NCBI GenBank assembly: GCA_002798195.1
Contig: NWQM01000001.1
Location: 468,335-532,334, forward strand
Source of the DNA: Lysobacteraceae bacterium NML03-0222
Lineage (GTDB): Bacteria > Pseudomonadota > Gammaproteobacteria > Xanthomonadales > Xanthomonadaceae
Direction of reading: 5' to 3'
Length of the DNA stretch: 64,000 nucleotides
Shown piece after piece: positions 52,339-60,991 of this stretch. The notes beneath the pieces are model-generated. The model was not told the origin of the DNA. It worked only from the letters and a program-made list of their open reading frames with translations, and searched no databases. Made by a program: the position numbers and the translations under genes. The first letter of the stretch is position 1. Every line of letters starts with the position of its first letter.

Positions 52339-53156
52339 GCCAGCGCTGGCAAGCCCGCGTTTCACCTGAGTGGTCGCTGCAAGCATGGCGTGCTGCCGCC
52401 CGCCACGCCTGGCAGGCCGGGGTGCCGCCCGAATCGCTGGATTGGCTGGCAGGCGATGCGCTGGCGTTGATACCGGCAGCGGAGGTTTTGGACGCCCCAA
52501 TATTGCGCGCTGCGCCCAAAGTGCCGCAGCGCTTCGTGGAGCTGGCCGCGCAGGTGCTGTGCCACCACGATACACAGCGTTTTGCACTGCTTTACCGGCT
52601 GCTTTGGCGCATTGCCGGGGGCGAGCGCCATTTGCTTTCACGCATGACCGATGCCGATGTGCGGCAGGCGTTTGTGTATGCCAAGGCGGTGGGGCGTGAT
52701 AGCCACAAAATGAAAGCCTTTGTACGCTTTTGCGAGCTGCCCGGGCAATGCGATGATTTTGTCGCCTGGTTCGAGCCTGAGCACTGGATCGTGGATCGGG
52801 TGGCGCCGTTTTTTGCCCGCCGTTTTGCCGGTATGCGCTGGTGTCTGCTGACGCCTTATCGCAGCGTTCGCTGGGATGGCGAGGCCTTGCAATACGAGCC
52901 CGGCGCCGAGCGCGCCGCTGCTGTTGCAGATGACCCGATGGCGCAACTGTGGCAGACCTATTACGCGCATATCTTCAACCCGGCGCGCCTCAACCCGCGC
53001 ATGATGCAGCAGGAAATGCCGAAGAAATACTGGCATTTGCTGCCCGAGGCGCAGCTCCTGCCCAAGCTCATTGGCGAGGCCGGAGCCAAAGTTGCGGAAA
53101 TGACCTCACGCCCATGGCAGCCGCCCAAACGCCGTCTGCGTAAACCGCCGGCATAA
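52335..53156 (+). CDS. DUF4130 partner protein of the radical-SAM enzyme, without UDG domain
   Basis: The protein has 273 residues. The start TTG 52335 is fixed by AAGGAG at 52322-52327 and by overlap with the upstream stop. It shows the family features: HDTQRFALLYRLLWRI, VGRDSHKMKAFVRF, and WFEPEHWIVDRVAPFFARRF, then RMMQQEMPKKYWHLLPEA near residue 220. In many relatives this part is fused to a uracil-DNA-glycosylase-like domain (UdgX). Here the protein ends in a basic Pro/Arg/Lys tail right after DUF4130, with no glycosylase. The role is unknown, presumably DNA repair with the radical-SAM partner. Confidence 0.88.
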   Translation: MSQRWQARVSPEWSLQAWRAAARHAWQAGVPPESLDWLAGDALALIPAAEVLDAPILRAAPKVPQRFVELAAQVLCHHDTQRFALLYRLLWRIAGGERHLLSRMTDADVRQAFVYAKAVGRDSHKMKAFVRFCELPGQCDDFVAWFEPEHWIVDRVAPFFARRFAGMRWCLLTPYRSVRWDGEALQYEPGAERAAAVADDPMAQLWQTYYAHIFNPARLNPRMMQQEMPKKYWHLLPEAQLLPKLIGEAGAKVAEMTSRPWQPPKRRLRKPPA

Positions 53157-53232
53157 CCGGCGCACCCGGCATTCATCCCGGTTATGGCAATGTGTGCAGG
53201 TTCGGGCATGTCCCTTGTCGAGAATCCTCCCC

Positions 53233-54204
53233 ATGAAAACCACTGAAACCCAGGCTGTGTTGCATATCGCCCTGATGGCAGGTTTTGCCGATGGTGCCAA
53301 GCATGAACGCGAGCGCGAGGCAGTACGCAGCATTGCCGAGAGCTTGGGCCATGACCCGGCGGTGAACCTGCCCTCGCTGTATCAGGATGTGCTGCTGCGG
53401 CGCGTCAGTCTGACCAGTGCGGCAGCGGCGCTGGAGAGCGATGAAACCCGGCAACTGGCTTACGAGATGGCGGTATGCCTATGCGATGCCGATGGCGTGC
53501 ACAGCAGCGCCGAACGCGCTTTTTTGCAGGATTTGCAACAGCAGCTTAGGCTTGCCCAAGCGCCCAGCGACAGCTTTGTGCAACAGGCCGACAGCCTGGC
53601 CGCTGCTGCCGTGCCGGATACGGCAAATCCAGTGGTATCCAGCGCCACGCCGCCGCCGCTGACAGTGATTGACCGCGACCAGCTCGAAGCGCAAATCCGC
53701 ACTGCCGCCATCACCAATGGCGCGCTGGAATTGCTGCCCGAAACCCTCTCCACCATGGCCATCATCCCGCTGCAAATGCGCCTGGTCTATCGCATTGGCA
53801 AGGCACATGGCTATGAGCTCGATAGCGGCCATATCAAGGATTTCCTGGCCACGCTGGGGGTAGGGCTGACCTCGCAATATCTGGAAAACGCCGGGCGCAA
53901 GCTCTTGGGTGGCATGCTGAAGAAGGCCGGTGGCCGCATGCTTGGCGGCGTGCTGGGCGGCCTTGGTAAGCAAGCCATCAGCTCCGGCATGAGCTTTGCC
54001 AGCACTTATGCACTGGGGCATGTGGCGCTGGCCTATTACGCCGGTGGCCGCAAACTCTCTACCGATGTCTTGAAAAGCAGCTACCAAAACTTGTTCGGCC
54101 AGGGACAGCAGTTGCAGCTACAGTTGCGCCCGCAAATCGAGCAGCGCGCACAAACCCTTGATATGGGCGAAATCATGCAGCTGGTACGCGGCAAGGGGGT
54201 GTAA
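53233..54204 (+). CDS. TerB-like / DUF697 (YcjF-like) membrane protein
   Basis: The protein has 323 residues from ATG 53233. The N-terminal ~100 residues resemble a TerB domain (HIALMAGFADGAKHERERE, CDADGVHSSAERAFLQDL), a helical metal-binding-like module. The C-terminal half resembles DUF697: ALELLPETLSTMAIIPLQMRL and a Gly-rich hydrophobic stretch (GGMLKKAGGRMLGGVLGGLG). It may be an envelope- or stress-linked protein; the function is not known. It follows the DUF4130 gene by 76 bases, so co-transcription is possible but uncertain. Confidence 0.8.
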   Translation: MKTTETQAVLHIALMAGFADGAKHEREREAVRSIAESLGHDPAVNLPSLYQDVLLRRVSLTSAAAALESDETRQLAYEMAVCLCDADGVHSSAERAFLQDLQQQLRLAQAPSDSFVQQADSLAAAAVPDTANPVVSSATPPPLTVIDRDQLEAQIRTAAITNGALELLPETLSTMAIIPLQMRLVYRIGKAHGYELDSGHIKDFLATLGVGLTSQYLENAGRKLLGGMLKKAGGRMLGGVLGGLGKQAISSGMSFASTYALGHVALAYYAGGRKLSTDVLKSSYQNLFGQGQQLQLQLRPQIEQRAQTLDMGEIMQLVRGKGV

Positions 54205-54271
54205 CAGCCTGTTCAGTGGCTGGCATCGACTGTGTTGCCACTGTTGGGGCGATGCGCTATTGGCGGCTTTG

Positions 54272-55291
54272 TCATGAGGCAAAGCCGCTCAGGGTAATCT
54301 TGCCGATGCTCTGGCCGCTTTCAAGCAACGCATGGGCCTGGCGCAGGTTAGCTGCATTGATAAGACCCAGCGAGCGCGTACGCGTTGTGGTGAGCTTGCC
54401 CGCATCGGCAAGCGTAGCCACGTTGCGCAGAATGTCTTGCTGGCACTGCATGTCGGCAGTGCTCATCAGTGAGCGGGTGAACATGAACTCCCAGTGCAGC
54501 GACAGGCTTTTGCGCTTCAACAATGTGATGTCCAGCGACTTGGGATCGTCAATCAATGCGATACGCCCTTGTGGCGATATCAATGCAACGATGTCGGCCA
54601 GATAGTCATCAGTATGTGTGGTTGAAAAAACAAAGGCCGGTGCGCCCAGACCCAGTGCTTCGACTTGTGCGGCCAGCGGCTGGCGATGGTCGATGACATG
54701 ATGCGCGCCGCATTGTCTGACCCATTGGGCTGTTTCCGGGCGCGAGGCAGTGGCGATAAGCGTCAGGTCGGTCAGGGCGCGCGCCAGTTGCAAGGTAATG
54801 GAGCCGACGCCGCCTGCGCCGCCAATCACCAGGAGGGCAGGGGCGGCGCCCGCGACGGGCTTGTTCACGTCCAGCCGGTCAAACAAGGTTTCCCAAGCGG
54901 TCAGTGCGGTCAATGGCAGGGCGGCCGCGGCTTCATCATCGAGTGTGGCGGGCGCATGCGCCACGATGCGCGCATCCACCGCCTGCAATTGGGCGTAGCA
55001 ACCGGGGCGGTCGATTGCCCCGGCGTAGAACACCCGGTCGCCTGGCTTGAAGCCGACCACGCGGGCGCCAACAGCCTGCACACGGCCTACGGCATCCCAG
55101 CCCAGGATGCGCCAAGTGCCCGCGGTTGGCTGTGCGGATGCGCGTACTTTGGTGTCCGCCGGATTGACGGCGATGGCCTGCACTTCGACCAGCAAATCGT
55201 GCTCGCCGTATTCGGGGGCGGGAAGGTCGAGATCGACTAGGGATTGGGAATCGGAAATCGGCAGGGGTTGGTTGAAACCGACGGCTTTCAT
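54272..55291 (-). CDS. Zinc-type alcohol dehydrogenase-like MDR oxidoreductase
   Basis: The protein has 339 residues. It is a medium-chain dehydrogenase/reductase of the quinone-reductase (zeta-crystallin-like) branch: VNPADTKVRAS, LGWDAVGRVQAVG, LPLTALTAWETLFDRL, and the Rossmann segment VIGGAGGVGSITLQLAR (~155). Catalytic zinc ligands of classic alcohol dehydrogenases are missing. It probably reduces quinones or enals with NADPH. It is divergent from an HxlR-family regulator gene, which likely controls it in response to electrophiles. Confidence 0.92.
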   Translation of the reverse strand: MKAVGFNQPLPISDSQSLVDLDLPAPEYGEHDLLVEVQAIAVNPADTKVRASAQPTAGTWRILGWDAVGRVQAVGARVVGFKPGDRVFYAGAIDRPGCYAQLQAVDARIVAHAPATLDDEAAAALPLTALTAWETLFDRLDVNKPVAGAAPALLVIGGAGGVGSITLQLARALTDLTLIATASRPETAQWVRQCGAHHVIDHRQPLAAQVEALGLGAPAFVFSTTHTDDYLADIVALISPQGRIALIDDPKSLDITLLKRKSLSLHWEFMFTRSLMSTADMQCQQDILRNVATLADAGKLTTTRTRSLGLINAANLRQAHALLESGQSIGKITLSGFAS

Positions 55292-55393
55292 GGCGCATTC
55301 CTTTCAGTGAACGATTTGCGCCATTCTTGCTGCTATTGTTGATTTAGGTAAGAACGCACATATTCTGCATATAGTGTAGAAAAAGGTACTGTC

Positions 55394-55774
55394 ATGGCTC
55401 GCATTCCACATAAAACCTTCACCTGCGCCGCCGGTTGCACGGTTGAGGCCACGCTCAACCTGATTGGCGGTAAGTGGAAGGGTGTCATCCTCTATCGTCT
55501 GCTCAGCGAACAGGTGCTGCGCTTCAACCAGTTGCGCCGCCTGTTGCCGAACATCACCCAGCGCATGCTGACCAATCAGCTCCGTGAGCTGGAGAATGAC
55601 GGGCTGATCGCCCGCAAGGTCTATCCCGAGGTGCCGCCCAAGGTGGAGTACCGGCTGACGGATTATGGACAGACACTGGCTCCCGTCATCCACGCTTTGA
55701 AAGCCTGGGGCGATGCCCATGTCGGCCGTGAAGGCACAAGCGTGCCGATGGGCAAGCAGCCGTTGGATGAATGA
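55394..55774 (+). CDS. HxlR-family winged-helix regulator
   Basis: The protein has 126 residues with the HxlR wing fold: CTVEATLNLIGGKWKGVILYRL, RFNQLRRLLPNITQRMLTNQLRELE, and the wing VPPKVEYRLTDYG. Cys11 in FTCAAGC could sense thiol-reactive or quinone compounds, as in QsrR/HypR. It is divergent from the MDR gene, with 102 bases between starts, and is likely its regulator. It converges on the DUF3106 gene with two bases between stops. Confidence 0.93.
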   Translation: MARIPHKTFTCAAGCTVEATLNLIGGKWKGVILYRLLSEQVLRFNQLRRLLPNITQRMLTNQLRELENDGLIARKVYPEVPPKVEYRLTDYGQTLAPVIHALKAWGDAHVGREGTSVPMGKQPLDE

Positions 55775-55776
55775 GA

Positions 55777-56289
55777 TTAATGCCCGTGTTTTCTGTCCGG
55801 TCTGTGCTGGCGCTTTGGGGCATGGGTTTCCACCCAGGCTTCGCGTTCGGTGGCGCTCATCTGGCTCCAGCGCTGGCGCAGCGCCGTGCGTGCTTCGGGG
55901 CTCATGCGCCGCATGGCGTGATACAGCGCGATGGCATGGCGGCGATCGGTCGGGGTGAGATGCCGGGTGCTTTGATACAGCGCGCGCATTTGCTGCTGTT
56001 CTTCGGGCGAGAGTTGCTCGAAACGTTCACGGCCGCGATGGGCGCGGGCGCGCTCCTCCTGAGTCATGGCTTGCCAGCGCTGCGCACGTGCAAGCATCCG
56101 CTGCCGCTGTTCCGGGGTGGCCTGATCCCAGCGCTCGCGCGTGGGTTGAATCAGAAGTTCCTGCTGCGTGTGTGGCAATTGTTCCCAGCGTAGCTGGATG
56201 TTGTCAGCAGACTGTGCCAGTGCCGGGGTGGCCAACAGGGCAAGCAGGGCAAGGGAGGTGTGTTTGATGTGCATCGCGGGGGTACTCAT
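55777..56289 (-). CDS. Exported DUF3106 protein
   Basis: The protein has 170 residues from ATG 56289, which overlaps the upstream stop (ATGA). A signal peptide (MHIKHTSLALLALLATPALAQ region) is followed by a helical, Gln/Glu/Arg-rich domain with repeated LRWEQLPHTQQ, LSPEEQQQMR and MSPEARTALRQRWSQMS units, typical of DUF3106. It ends in a basic His/Arg/Lys tail. It is the third gene of an ECF sigma-factor operon and may act as a periplasmic sensor or chaperone, by analogy to CpxP/ZraP-like proteins. Confidence 0.85.
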   Translation of the reverse strand: MSTPAMHIKHTSLALLALLATPALAQSADNIQLRWEQLPHTQQELLIQPTRERWDQATPEQRQRMLARAQRWQAMTQEERARAHRGRERFEQLSPEEQQQMRALYQSTRHLTPTDRRHAIALYHAMRRMSPEARTALRQRWSQMSATEREAWVETHAPKRQHRPDRKHGH

Positions 56290-56636
56290 TTTGCGGCCAG
56301 GGTGCGGATTTCGTCCGAATCCAGCCAGGCATAGAAGTCCGGGGTGATGGACAGCAGGCCGTCGTCGCTGTTGATATCGGCATCTGTGCTGAGCGGCTGC
56401 GCGGTCAATGTCTGTGCCGGATTCGGGTTTGTTGGTTGCCCAAGCGGTGTCAGCAGCACGACGAGCAGTGCCAGGCTGGCCAAAGCGGTGCCCCAGGACA
56501 GCCAGCGGGCAGGCGTGCTCTGCCGGCGTTGTATGGCGATGGCGGGTGAGAGTTGCAGTCGGATATGGCCGGGCAGATGCGCGGCGGCGGACTGCCATTG
56601 CTGGCGCAGTTGTTGGTCGAATTGTGGGTCGTTCAT
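56286..56636 (-). CDS. Single-pass membrane protein, candidate anti-sigma factor
   Basis: The protein has 116 residues. A cytosolic N-terminal ~45 residues precede one membrane helix (WLSWGTALASLALLVVLLTPL, ~45-65) and a periplasmic tail of ~50 residues. Size, topology and position directly after an ECF sigma gene (overlapping ATGA on both sides) fit an anti-sigma factor, but no HCCC zinc motif is present. The function is inferred from context only. Confidence 0.65.
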   Translation of the reverse strand: MNDPQFDQQLRQQWQSAAAHLPGHIRLQLSPAIAIQRRQSTPARWLSWGTALASLALLVVLLTPLGQPTNPNPAQTLTAQPLSTDADINSDDGLLSITPDFYAWLDSDEIRTLAAK

Positions 56637-57151
56637 CGCCAGTCCTCCAGTTGTGCTTGCAGTGCAGTGCGGGCGCGGGAGAGATGGGTTTTTACCGAGC
56701 CTTCGCTACAGCCCATGATGTGTGCGGTTTGTGCCACGTCGAATTCCTCCAGTACCCGCAGGGTGAAGGCTTCGCGCTGACGCGCGGGCAATGCCCGCAG
56801 TGCCTGCCGCAGTCGTTGCCAGGCCTCGCGGCTGTCGTGCTGGCGCGAAGGCTCGGGGGTGGCCTCGTCCAGCCAGTCGATTGGCTGGCCTTCGTCATTA
56901 GTCGATGAAATCAGCCAGCCAAGGCGGAAGCGTCGCCTGCGCTGAGCATCAATGATGCGGGTGCGCAGAATGCGCCAGAACAGCGGTGGCCATTCGTCTG
57001 CCGGACGGGTGCGATAGCCGAGCATTTTCAACATCGCCTCCTGTACCGCATCCAGCGCATCCTCACGATGTCTCAGGCTGGCCTCGGCAAAGCGGAAGGC
57101 GCGCGGCCCGACATCGCGCAAAAACGCCTCAAGCGTCGGCGCCGCTGTCAT
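56633..57151 (-). CDS. ECF-type RNA polymerase sigma factor
   Basis: The protein has 172 residues from ATG 57151; ATG 57211 is an alternative start. Region 2 is RHREDALDAVQEAMLKMLGYR and region 4 is LPARQREAFTLRVLEEFDVAQTAHIMGCSEGSVKTHLSRAR. The spacing fits sigma-70 family group 4. It is followed by the membrane protein gene and the DUF3106 gene with 4-base overlaps, one transcription unit. It probably responds to envelope stress through these partners. Confidence 0.93.
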   Translation of the reverse strand: MTAAPTLEAFLRDVGPRAFRFAEASLRHREDALDAVQEAMLKMLGYRTRPADEWPPLFWRILRTRIIDAQRRRRFRLGWLISSTNDEGQPIDWLDEATPEPSRQHDSREAWQRLRQALRALPARQREAFTLRVLEEFDVAQTAHIMGCSEGSVKTHLSRARTALQAQLEDWR

Positions 57152-57265
57152 CAGCGGTTCGCCTTCGGGTAGGGTGAAGCCGGCATCGGGGCACACGGTG
57201 CGATAAGTCATGAGGGCAAAGTCCGATGCTGAAAACGCACGCCCAAGCCAATGGTTGACGCGTGC

Positions 57266-57679
57266 TTATCTCCCAAGCAGTGCCGCAAGCGCAATGGCCG
57301 CAGCATACAGGCCAAAATCCAGGGGCGTGAGCCAAAATCCTGAAAGTATCCAGGCAAAGCTCAAGCCCATTCTCGGGATGGACTCCCACGGCAGCATGCC
57401 CAGCTGCTGCCCGACTTGCGTGGCCATCAGCCCCCATTGCGCCAATGCGATGGCAAGAGCCGTGCCGAAGGCGGCTTGTGCGCCGCGCCAAAAACCGGGG
57501 GCAAGGCGAGCAAGACGCATCATGATGAGCACATCTGCACAGGCGAGAAAGGCAAAAATCCAGGCGGGCAGGTCAAAAATGAACACCAGCATCACCCACA
57601 GGGCGGCCGCACCAGATGCGCCGAGCAGCAAAAGCAAAAGACCGGTGAATGAAACGCGCGGCAAAGAGGAAGCAGTCAT
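57266..57679 (-). CDS. Hypothetical membrane protein
   Basis: The protein has 137 residues with about four hydrophobic segments (e.g. GLLLLLLGASGAAALWVMLVFIF, LDFGLYAAAIALAALLGR). I do not recognise a family. It is upstream of the sigma factor on the same strand (114-base gap) and divergent from sufT. Confidence 0.6.
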   Translation of the reverse strand: MTASSLPRVSFTGLLLLLLGASGAAALWVMLVFIFDLPAWIFAFLACADVLIMMRLARLAPGFWRGAQAAFGTALAIALAQWGLMATQVGQQLGMLPWESIPRMGLSFAWILSGFWLTPLDFGLYAAAIALAALLGR

Positions 57680-57738
57680 CGCTACAGGATAGAGCCTGCG
57701 GCGCTACAATGCGCCTCTTTGTCTTGCCTTGTGTGGCC

Positions 57739-58290
57739 ATGTATTCCCGCAGCAGCGAACCGGTGCGCTTTGAGCGCGATTGCCAAGTTGTCCTTGTCCC
57801 TTCGGGAGAAGAAGTCACCATGCCAGCCGGCAGTGTCGGCTATATCACCCAGGCGCTGGGCGGCAGTTTTACGGTGTTTGTCGAGGGCAATCTGATGCGC
57901 GTGGCCGGCAAGGATGCCGATGCCATCGGCAAGGAGCCACCGCCGCCGATTGAGCTACCGGACAACGCCAGTGACGAAGATGTCGAACAACTGGTATGGC
58001 GGCAGCTGCGCACCATTTTTGACCCGGAAATCCCCATCAACGTGGTGGAGCTGGGGCTGGTGTATGAGGCCAATCTGCATCCCCTTGAGGACGGCCAGCG
58101 CCGGGTGGACATCAAAATGACGCTGACCGCGCCCGGCTGTGGCATGGGTGATATTTTGGTGGCCGATGTGCGTGACAAGCTGGAGATGATTCCAACCATT
58201 GTCGAAGCTGACGTGGAGCTGGTATTCGACCCGCCGTGGAACCGCAGCATGATGAGCGAGGCCGCACGCTTGGAAACCGGGATGTTGTGA
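57739..58290 (+). CDS. sufT: SufT-like (MIP18/DUF59) Fe-S assembly protein
   Basis: The protein has 183 residues from ATG 57739 (MYSRSSEPVRFERD). An N-terminal ~60-residue extension holds VPSGEEVTMPAGSVGYITQALGG. The MIP18 domain follows: LRTIFDPEIPINVVELGLVY, DIKMTLTAPGCGMGDIL (conserved Cys) and VFDPPWNRSMMSEAARLETGML at the end. SufT helps mature Fe-S proteins. It is alone here, not in a suf operon. It is divergent from the membrane protein gene. Confidence 0.9.
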   Translation: MYSRSSEPVRFERDCQVVLVPSGEEVTMPAGSVGYITQALGGSFTVFVEGNLMRVAGKDADAIGKEPPPPIELPDNASDEDVEQLVWRQLRTIFDPEIPINVVELGLVYEANLHPLEDGQRRVDIKMTLTAPGCGMGDILVADVRDKLEMIPTIVEADVELVFDPPWNRSMMSEAARLETGML

Positions 58291-58534
58291 TTCCCGGCAG
58301 GCTCCCGTGCCGACAATGACCTGTTTTTAGCCCGTTGCGTGGCGTCAGCGCAATATAAAAGGCTCACGCCATCAAACCCAAATGCTCGATGGCTGCCATG
58401 TGAGTGTCTGGGGCATGAGTGGCTCAGATACCGGAATGGGGCGCTTGGGCTGCCCGATGGACAAGTTTCACAAGGTCAGCGGTTAAGATGTGCAAGGTTT
58501 GAATGCCATATACCCGCTTTAAAAAGAGTAAGTT

Positions 58535-59458
58535 ATGAATCGAAGCTATCTTCCTGTTTCCATTTTTGGCGTGCCAACCGATGTGGGGGCAGCGCATCGC
58601 GGTGCGTCGATGGGGCCGGAGGCGTTGCGGGTCGCACGGCTGGCGGAGGCGATTGCACGTCGGGGCGTGGAGGTGCGCGATTTGGGTGATGTCCGCGGGC
58701 CACGCAACCCTGAGGCTGCCCCGGTGGATGGCTATCGGCACCTGCAAGAAGTGATTGCCTGGAATCAGGCCGTGTTTGAGATGAGCTCGCAGGCATTGGC
58801 CGAAGGGACCATGCCGATCATGCTGGGCGGCGATCACTGCCTTGCCATCGGCTCGATTGCTGCCGTGGCTGCACATGCACGCAAAGCCGGCAAAAAGCTG
58901 CGGGTACTGTGGCTGGATGCCCATGCCGACTTCAATACCAGCGATGTCACGCCTTCGGGCAATATTCACGGTATGCCGGTGGCCTGCCTGTGTGGTCTGG
59001 GGCCTGATGTGCTGGTCAATCTGGGTGCGCCAGGACCTGCCATCCGTCCCGAGGAAGTCCGTCAAATCGGTATCCGCTCGGTGGACAGGGAGGAAAAGCG
59101 TCTGGTCAAGGAATATGCCTTGGATATCTATGACATGCGCTATATCGACGAAATCGGCATGCGTCGGGTGATGGAAGAGGCGCTGGAAGGTGTGGATGAA
59201 AACACCCATCTGCATGTGAGCTTCGATGTGGACATGCTTGACCCGACTATTGCTCCAGGTACCGGCACGCGCGTGCCGGGCGGTGTCAATTACCGCGAAG
59301 CGCAGCTGATGATGGAAATGATTGCCGACACTGGCCGCATGGCCTCGCTGGATCTGGTGGAAGTGAATCCGGCGCTGGACAAGCGCAATGCCACAGCGCG
59401 TCTTGCCGTGGAGCTGGTGGAAAGCCTGTTTGGCAAGTCCACGCTGATGCGTGATTGA
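58535..59458 (+). CDS. rocF: Arginase
   Basis: The protein has 307 residues. It hydrolyses arginine to ornithine and urea with two Mn ions. The metal ligands are in LGGDHCLAIG, LDAHADFNT and SFDVDMLDP, and GVNYREAQLMME lies near residue 250. The 244-base gap before it (58291-58534) holds no supported gene. The gene is not in an operon with other arginine enzymes. Confidence 0.95.
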   Translation: MNRSYLPVSIFGVPTDVGAAHRGASMGPEALRVARLAEAIARRGVEVRDLGDVRGPRNPEAAPVDGYRHLQEVIAWNQAVFEMSSQALAEGTMPIMLGGDHCLAIGSIAAVAAHARKAGKKLRVLWLDAHADFNTSDVTPSGNIHGMPVACLCGLGPDVLVNLGAPGPAIRPEEVRQIGIRSVDREEKRLVKEYALDIYDMRYIDEIGMRRVMEEALEGVDENTHLHVSFDVDMLDPTIAPGTGTRVPGGVNYREAQLMMEMIADTGRMASLDLVEVNPALDKRNATARLAVELVESLFGKSTLMRD

Positions 59459-59573
59459 TACGCTTAATCTGAACGCTGCGTGGACAGTACACGGCAAGTT
59501 CACATGGTTTGCGCTTTCATGTTGCCACGCAGCTTGCGCTGCTTTTTCCCTCACTCAATTAAGGAGAAGTTTC

Positions 59574-59708
59574 ATGAAGCGTTTGATGAGCATTGCCCTG
59601 CTGGCTCTGTTTGCCATGGGTCTGTCCGCTTGCAACACCATGGCCGGTGCCGGCAAGGACATCCAGAAAGCCGGTGAAAAAATCGAAGACAAGGCCGAGG
59701 GCAATTGA
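59574..59708 (+). CDS. Entericidin-like small lipoprotein
   Basis: The protein has 44 residues. AAGGAGA lies just upstream of the ATG. It begins with a lipoprotein signal (MKRLMSIALLALFAMGLSAC, lipobox LSAC, Cys20) and ends with NTMAGAGKDIQKAGEKIEDKA, as in the EcnA/EcnB entericidin family of small envelope lipoproteins. Its role is unclear. A strong terminator follows. Confidence 0.88.
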   Translation: MKRLMSIALLALFAMGLSACNTMAGAGKDIQKAGEKIEDKAEGN

Positions 59709-59746
59709 TTCACGGCGTTGCCTGATTTGCCGCTGTTGACTACAGC

Positions 59747-59777
59747 AAACCCCGCGCCGTATCGACGCGGGGTTTTT
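59747..59777 (+). terminator. Rho-independent terminator after the entericidin gene
   Basis: AAACCCCGCG (59747-59756) pairs with CGCGGGGTTT (59766-59775), followed by TTC. Loop CCGTATCGA. Confidence 0.85.
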
Positions 59778-59885
59778 CAATGGCAGCTGAATACTGCCTT
59801 TGCCTTAAGTGTCGCCTAAGTCTTGGCTGTGAAACTGCCCCTGTCACGAAAGACATCCCCTTTAAAAATCTGACAGGAGCACAAC

Positions 59886-60230
59886 ATGAAAACCCGTAAC
59901 AAAGTTCTTTCCCTCTCTGTACTGGCACTTGGTTCTGCATTGGCTCTAGGCGGTATCTCGATGGCGGCACCACAGCGCGCAACCAATCATATGCAAGCAC
60001 TACAGCATGAAGCCGTCAGGGATCTTGCCAGTGCCAAAATCAGCCTGAGCCGCGCCATCGAAATCGCCGAGCGCCATGTCGGCGGACGTGCGACCTCTGC
60101 CGATCTTGATATCGAACGTGGTCGCGCCGTGTTCGATGTGGAAGTCGTGGCACGTGACAACACTGTGTACGAGGTAAAGGTTGATGGTGTCAATGGTGAG
60201 GTGATTTCAAGCCGCGTCGATCACGACTAA
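59886..60230 (+). CDS. Exported PepSY-domain protein
   Basis: The protein has 114 residues with a signal peptide (LSLSVLALGSALALGGISMAA) and one PepSY domain: SLSRAIEIAERHVGGRATSADLD, then AVFDVEVV, YEVKVDGVNGEVISSRVDHD. PepSY proteins inhibit or sense proteases at the envelope. It is directly upstream of a two-component system, with a hairpin between them, an arrangement often seen for PepSY target genes. Confidence 0.9.
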   Translation: MKTRNKVLSLSVLALGSALALGGISMAAPQRATNHMQALQHEAVRDLASAKISLSRAIEIAERHVGGRATSADLDIERGRAVFDVEVVARDNTVYEVKVDGVNGEVISSRVDHD

Positions 60231-60248
60231 TATCGCCACATCTCCTAG

Positions 60249-60278
60249 CGAAAGCGCGGCGTGCATGCCGCGCTTTCG
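60249..60278 (+). terminator. Hairpin between the PepSY gene and the response regulator
   Basis: CGAAAGCGCGGC (60249-60260) pairs with GCCGCGCTTTCG (60267-60278), a 12-bp perfect stem with a 6-base loop. No T-tract follows, so partial read-through into the regulator gene is possible. Confidence 0.55.
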
Positions 60279-60319
60279 GCATGTCGGGAGTTGGCCTGTC
60301 ATCAACGCGGAGCAAGAAA

Positions 60320-60991
60320 ATGCGACTTTTGCTGGTGGAAGATGATCTGATGATCGGGCAGGTGCTGGCGCAACTGCTGGCGCGTGCGCATTATGTGGTG
60401 GACTGGGCAAAAGATGGCATTGAAGCCGATACCGCGCTTTGCACCACGGACTACGATTTGGTGCTGCTGGATCTTGGGCTGCCGCGCATGGATGGGCTGG
60501 AGGTATTGCGTCGTCTGCGTGCAAAAGGCAAGGCTACGCCGGTGATTGTGGCAACCGCGCGCGATGCAGTCTCTGACCGGATTGCCGGGCTGGATGCCGG
60601 GGCGGATGACTATGTACTCAAGCCGTTTGATTTTGAGGAGCTGCTCGCGCGTTTGCGTGCAGTCAGAAGGCGGATGACGGACAGCGCCCAGCCGGGGTAT
60701 CGGCATGGCGAGGTTTGGCTGGATGTCCAGACACGCAAAGCGCAGCTGGCGGGCAGGGAGGTCATGCTCTCCGCCCGCGAATGGGCGGTGCTTGAGCCGT
60801 TGCTGCTGCGTCCAGGGCAAGTGTTGAGTCGTGCCCAGCTGGAGGAAAAACTTTACGGCTGGGGAGAAGAAATCAATAGCAATGCAGTAGAGGTCTATAT
60901 CCACGGTATCCGCCGCAAACTGGGAAGCAGCATCATCCAGAACGTGCGTGGGCTGGGCTATCGGGTGCCGGCAGACGAAGGCGAGAAATGA
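60320..60991 (+). CDS. OmpR/QseB-family response regulator
   Basis: The protein has 223 residues from ATG 60320 (CGGAGC upstream). The receiver has the acidic pair in VEDD, phosphoacceptor Asp51 in LLDLGLPRMDG, and Lys in VLKPFD. The C-terminal winged helix has SRAQLEEKLYGWGEEINSN, VEVYIHGIRRKL and VRGLGYRVP. It resembles QseB/PmrA regulators. The next gene, its kinase, overlaps by four bases. Confidence 0.95.
   Translation: MRLLLVEDDLMIGQVLAQLLARAHYVVDWAKDGIEADTALCTTDYDLVLLDLGLPRMDGLEVLRRLRAKGKATPVIVATARDAVSDRIAGLDAGADDYVLKPFDFEELLARLRAVRRRMTDSAQPGYRHGEVWLDVQTRKAQLAGREVMLSAREWAVLEPLLLRPGQVLSRAQLEEKLYGWGEEINSNAVEVYIHGIRRKLGSSIIQNVRGLGYRVPADEGEK

Noticed and set aside
51019..52641. 540-codon open frame on the minus strand
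   Set aside because: Antisense to the radical-SAM gene, which has clear motifs; the reverse frame has none.
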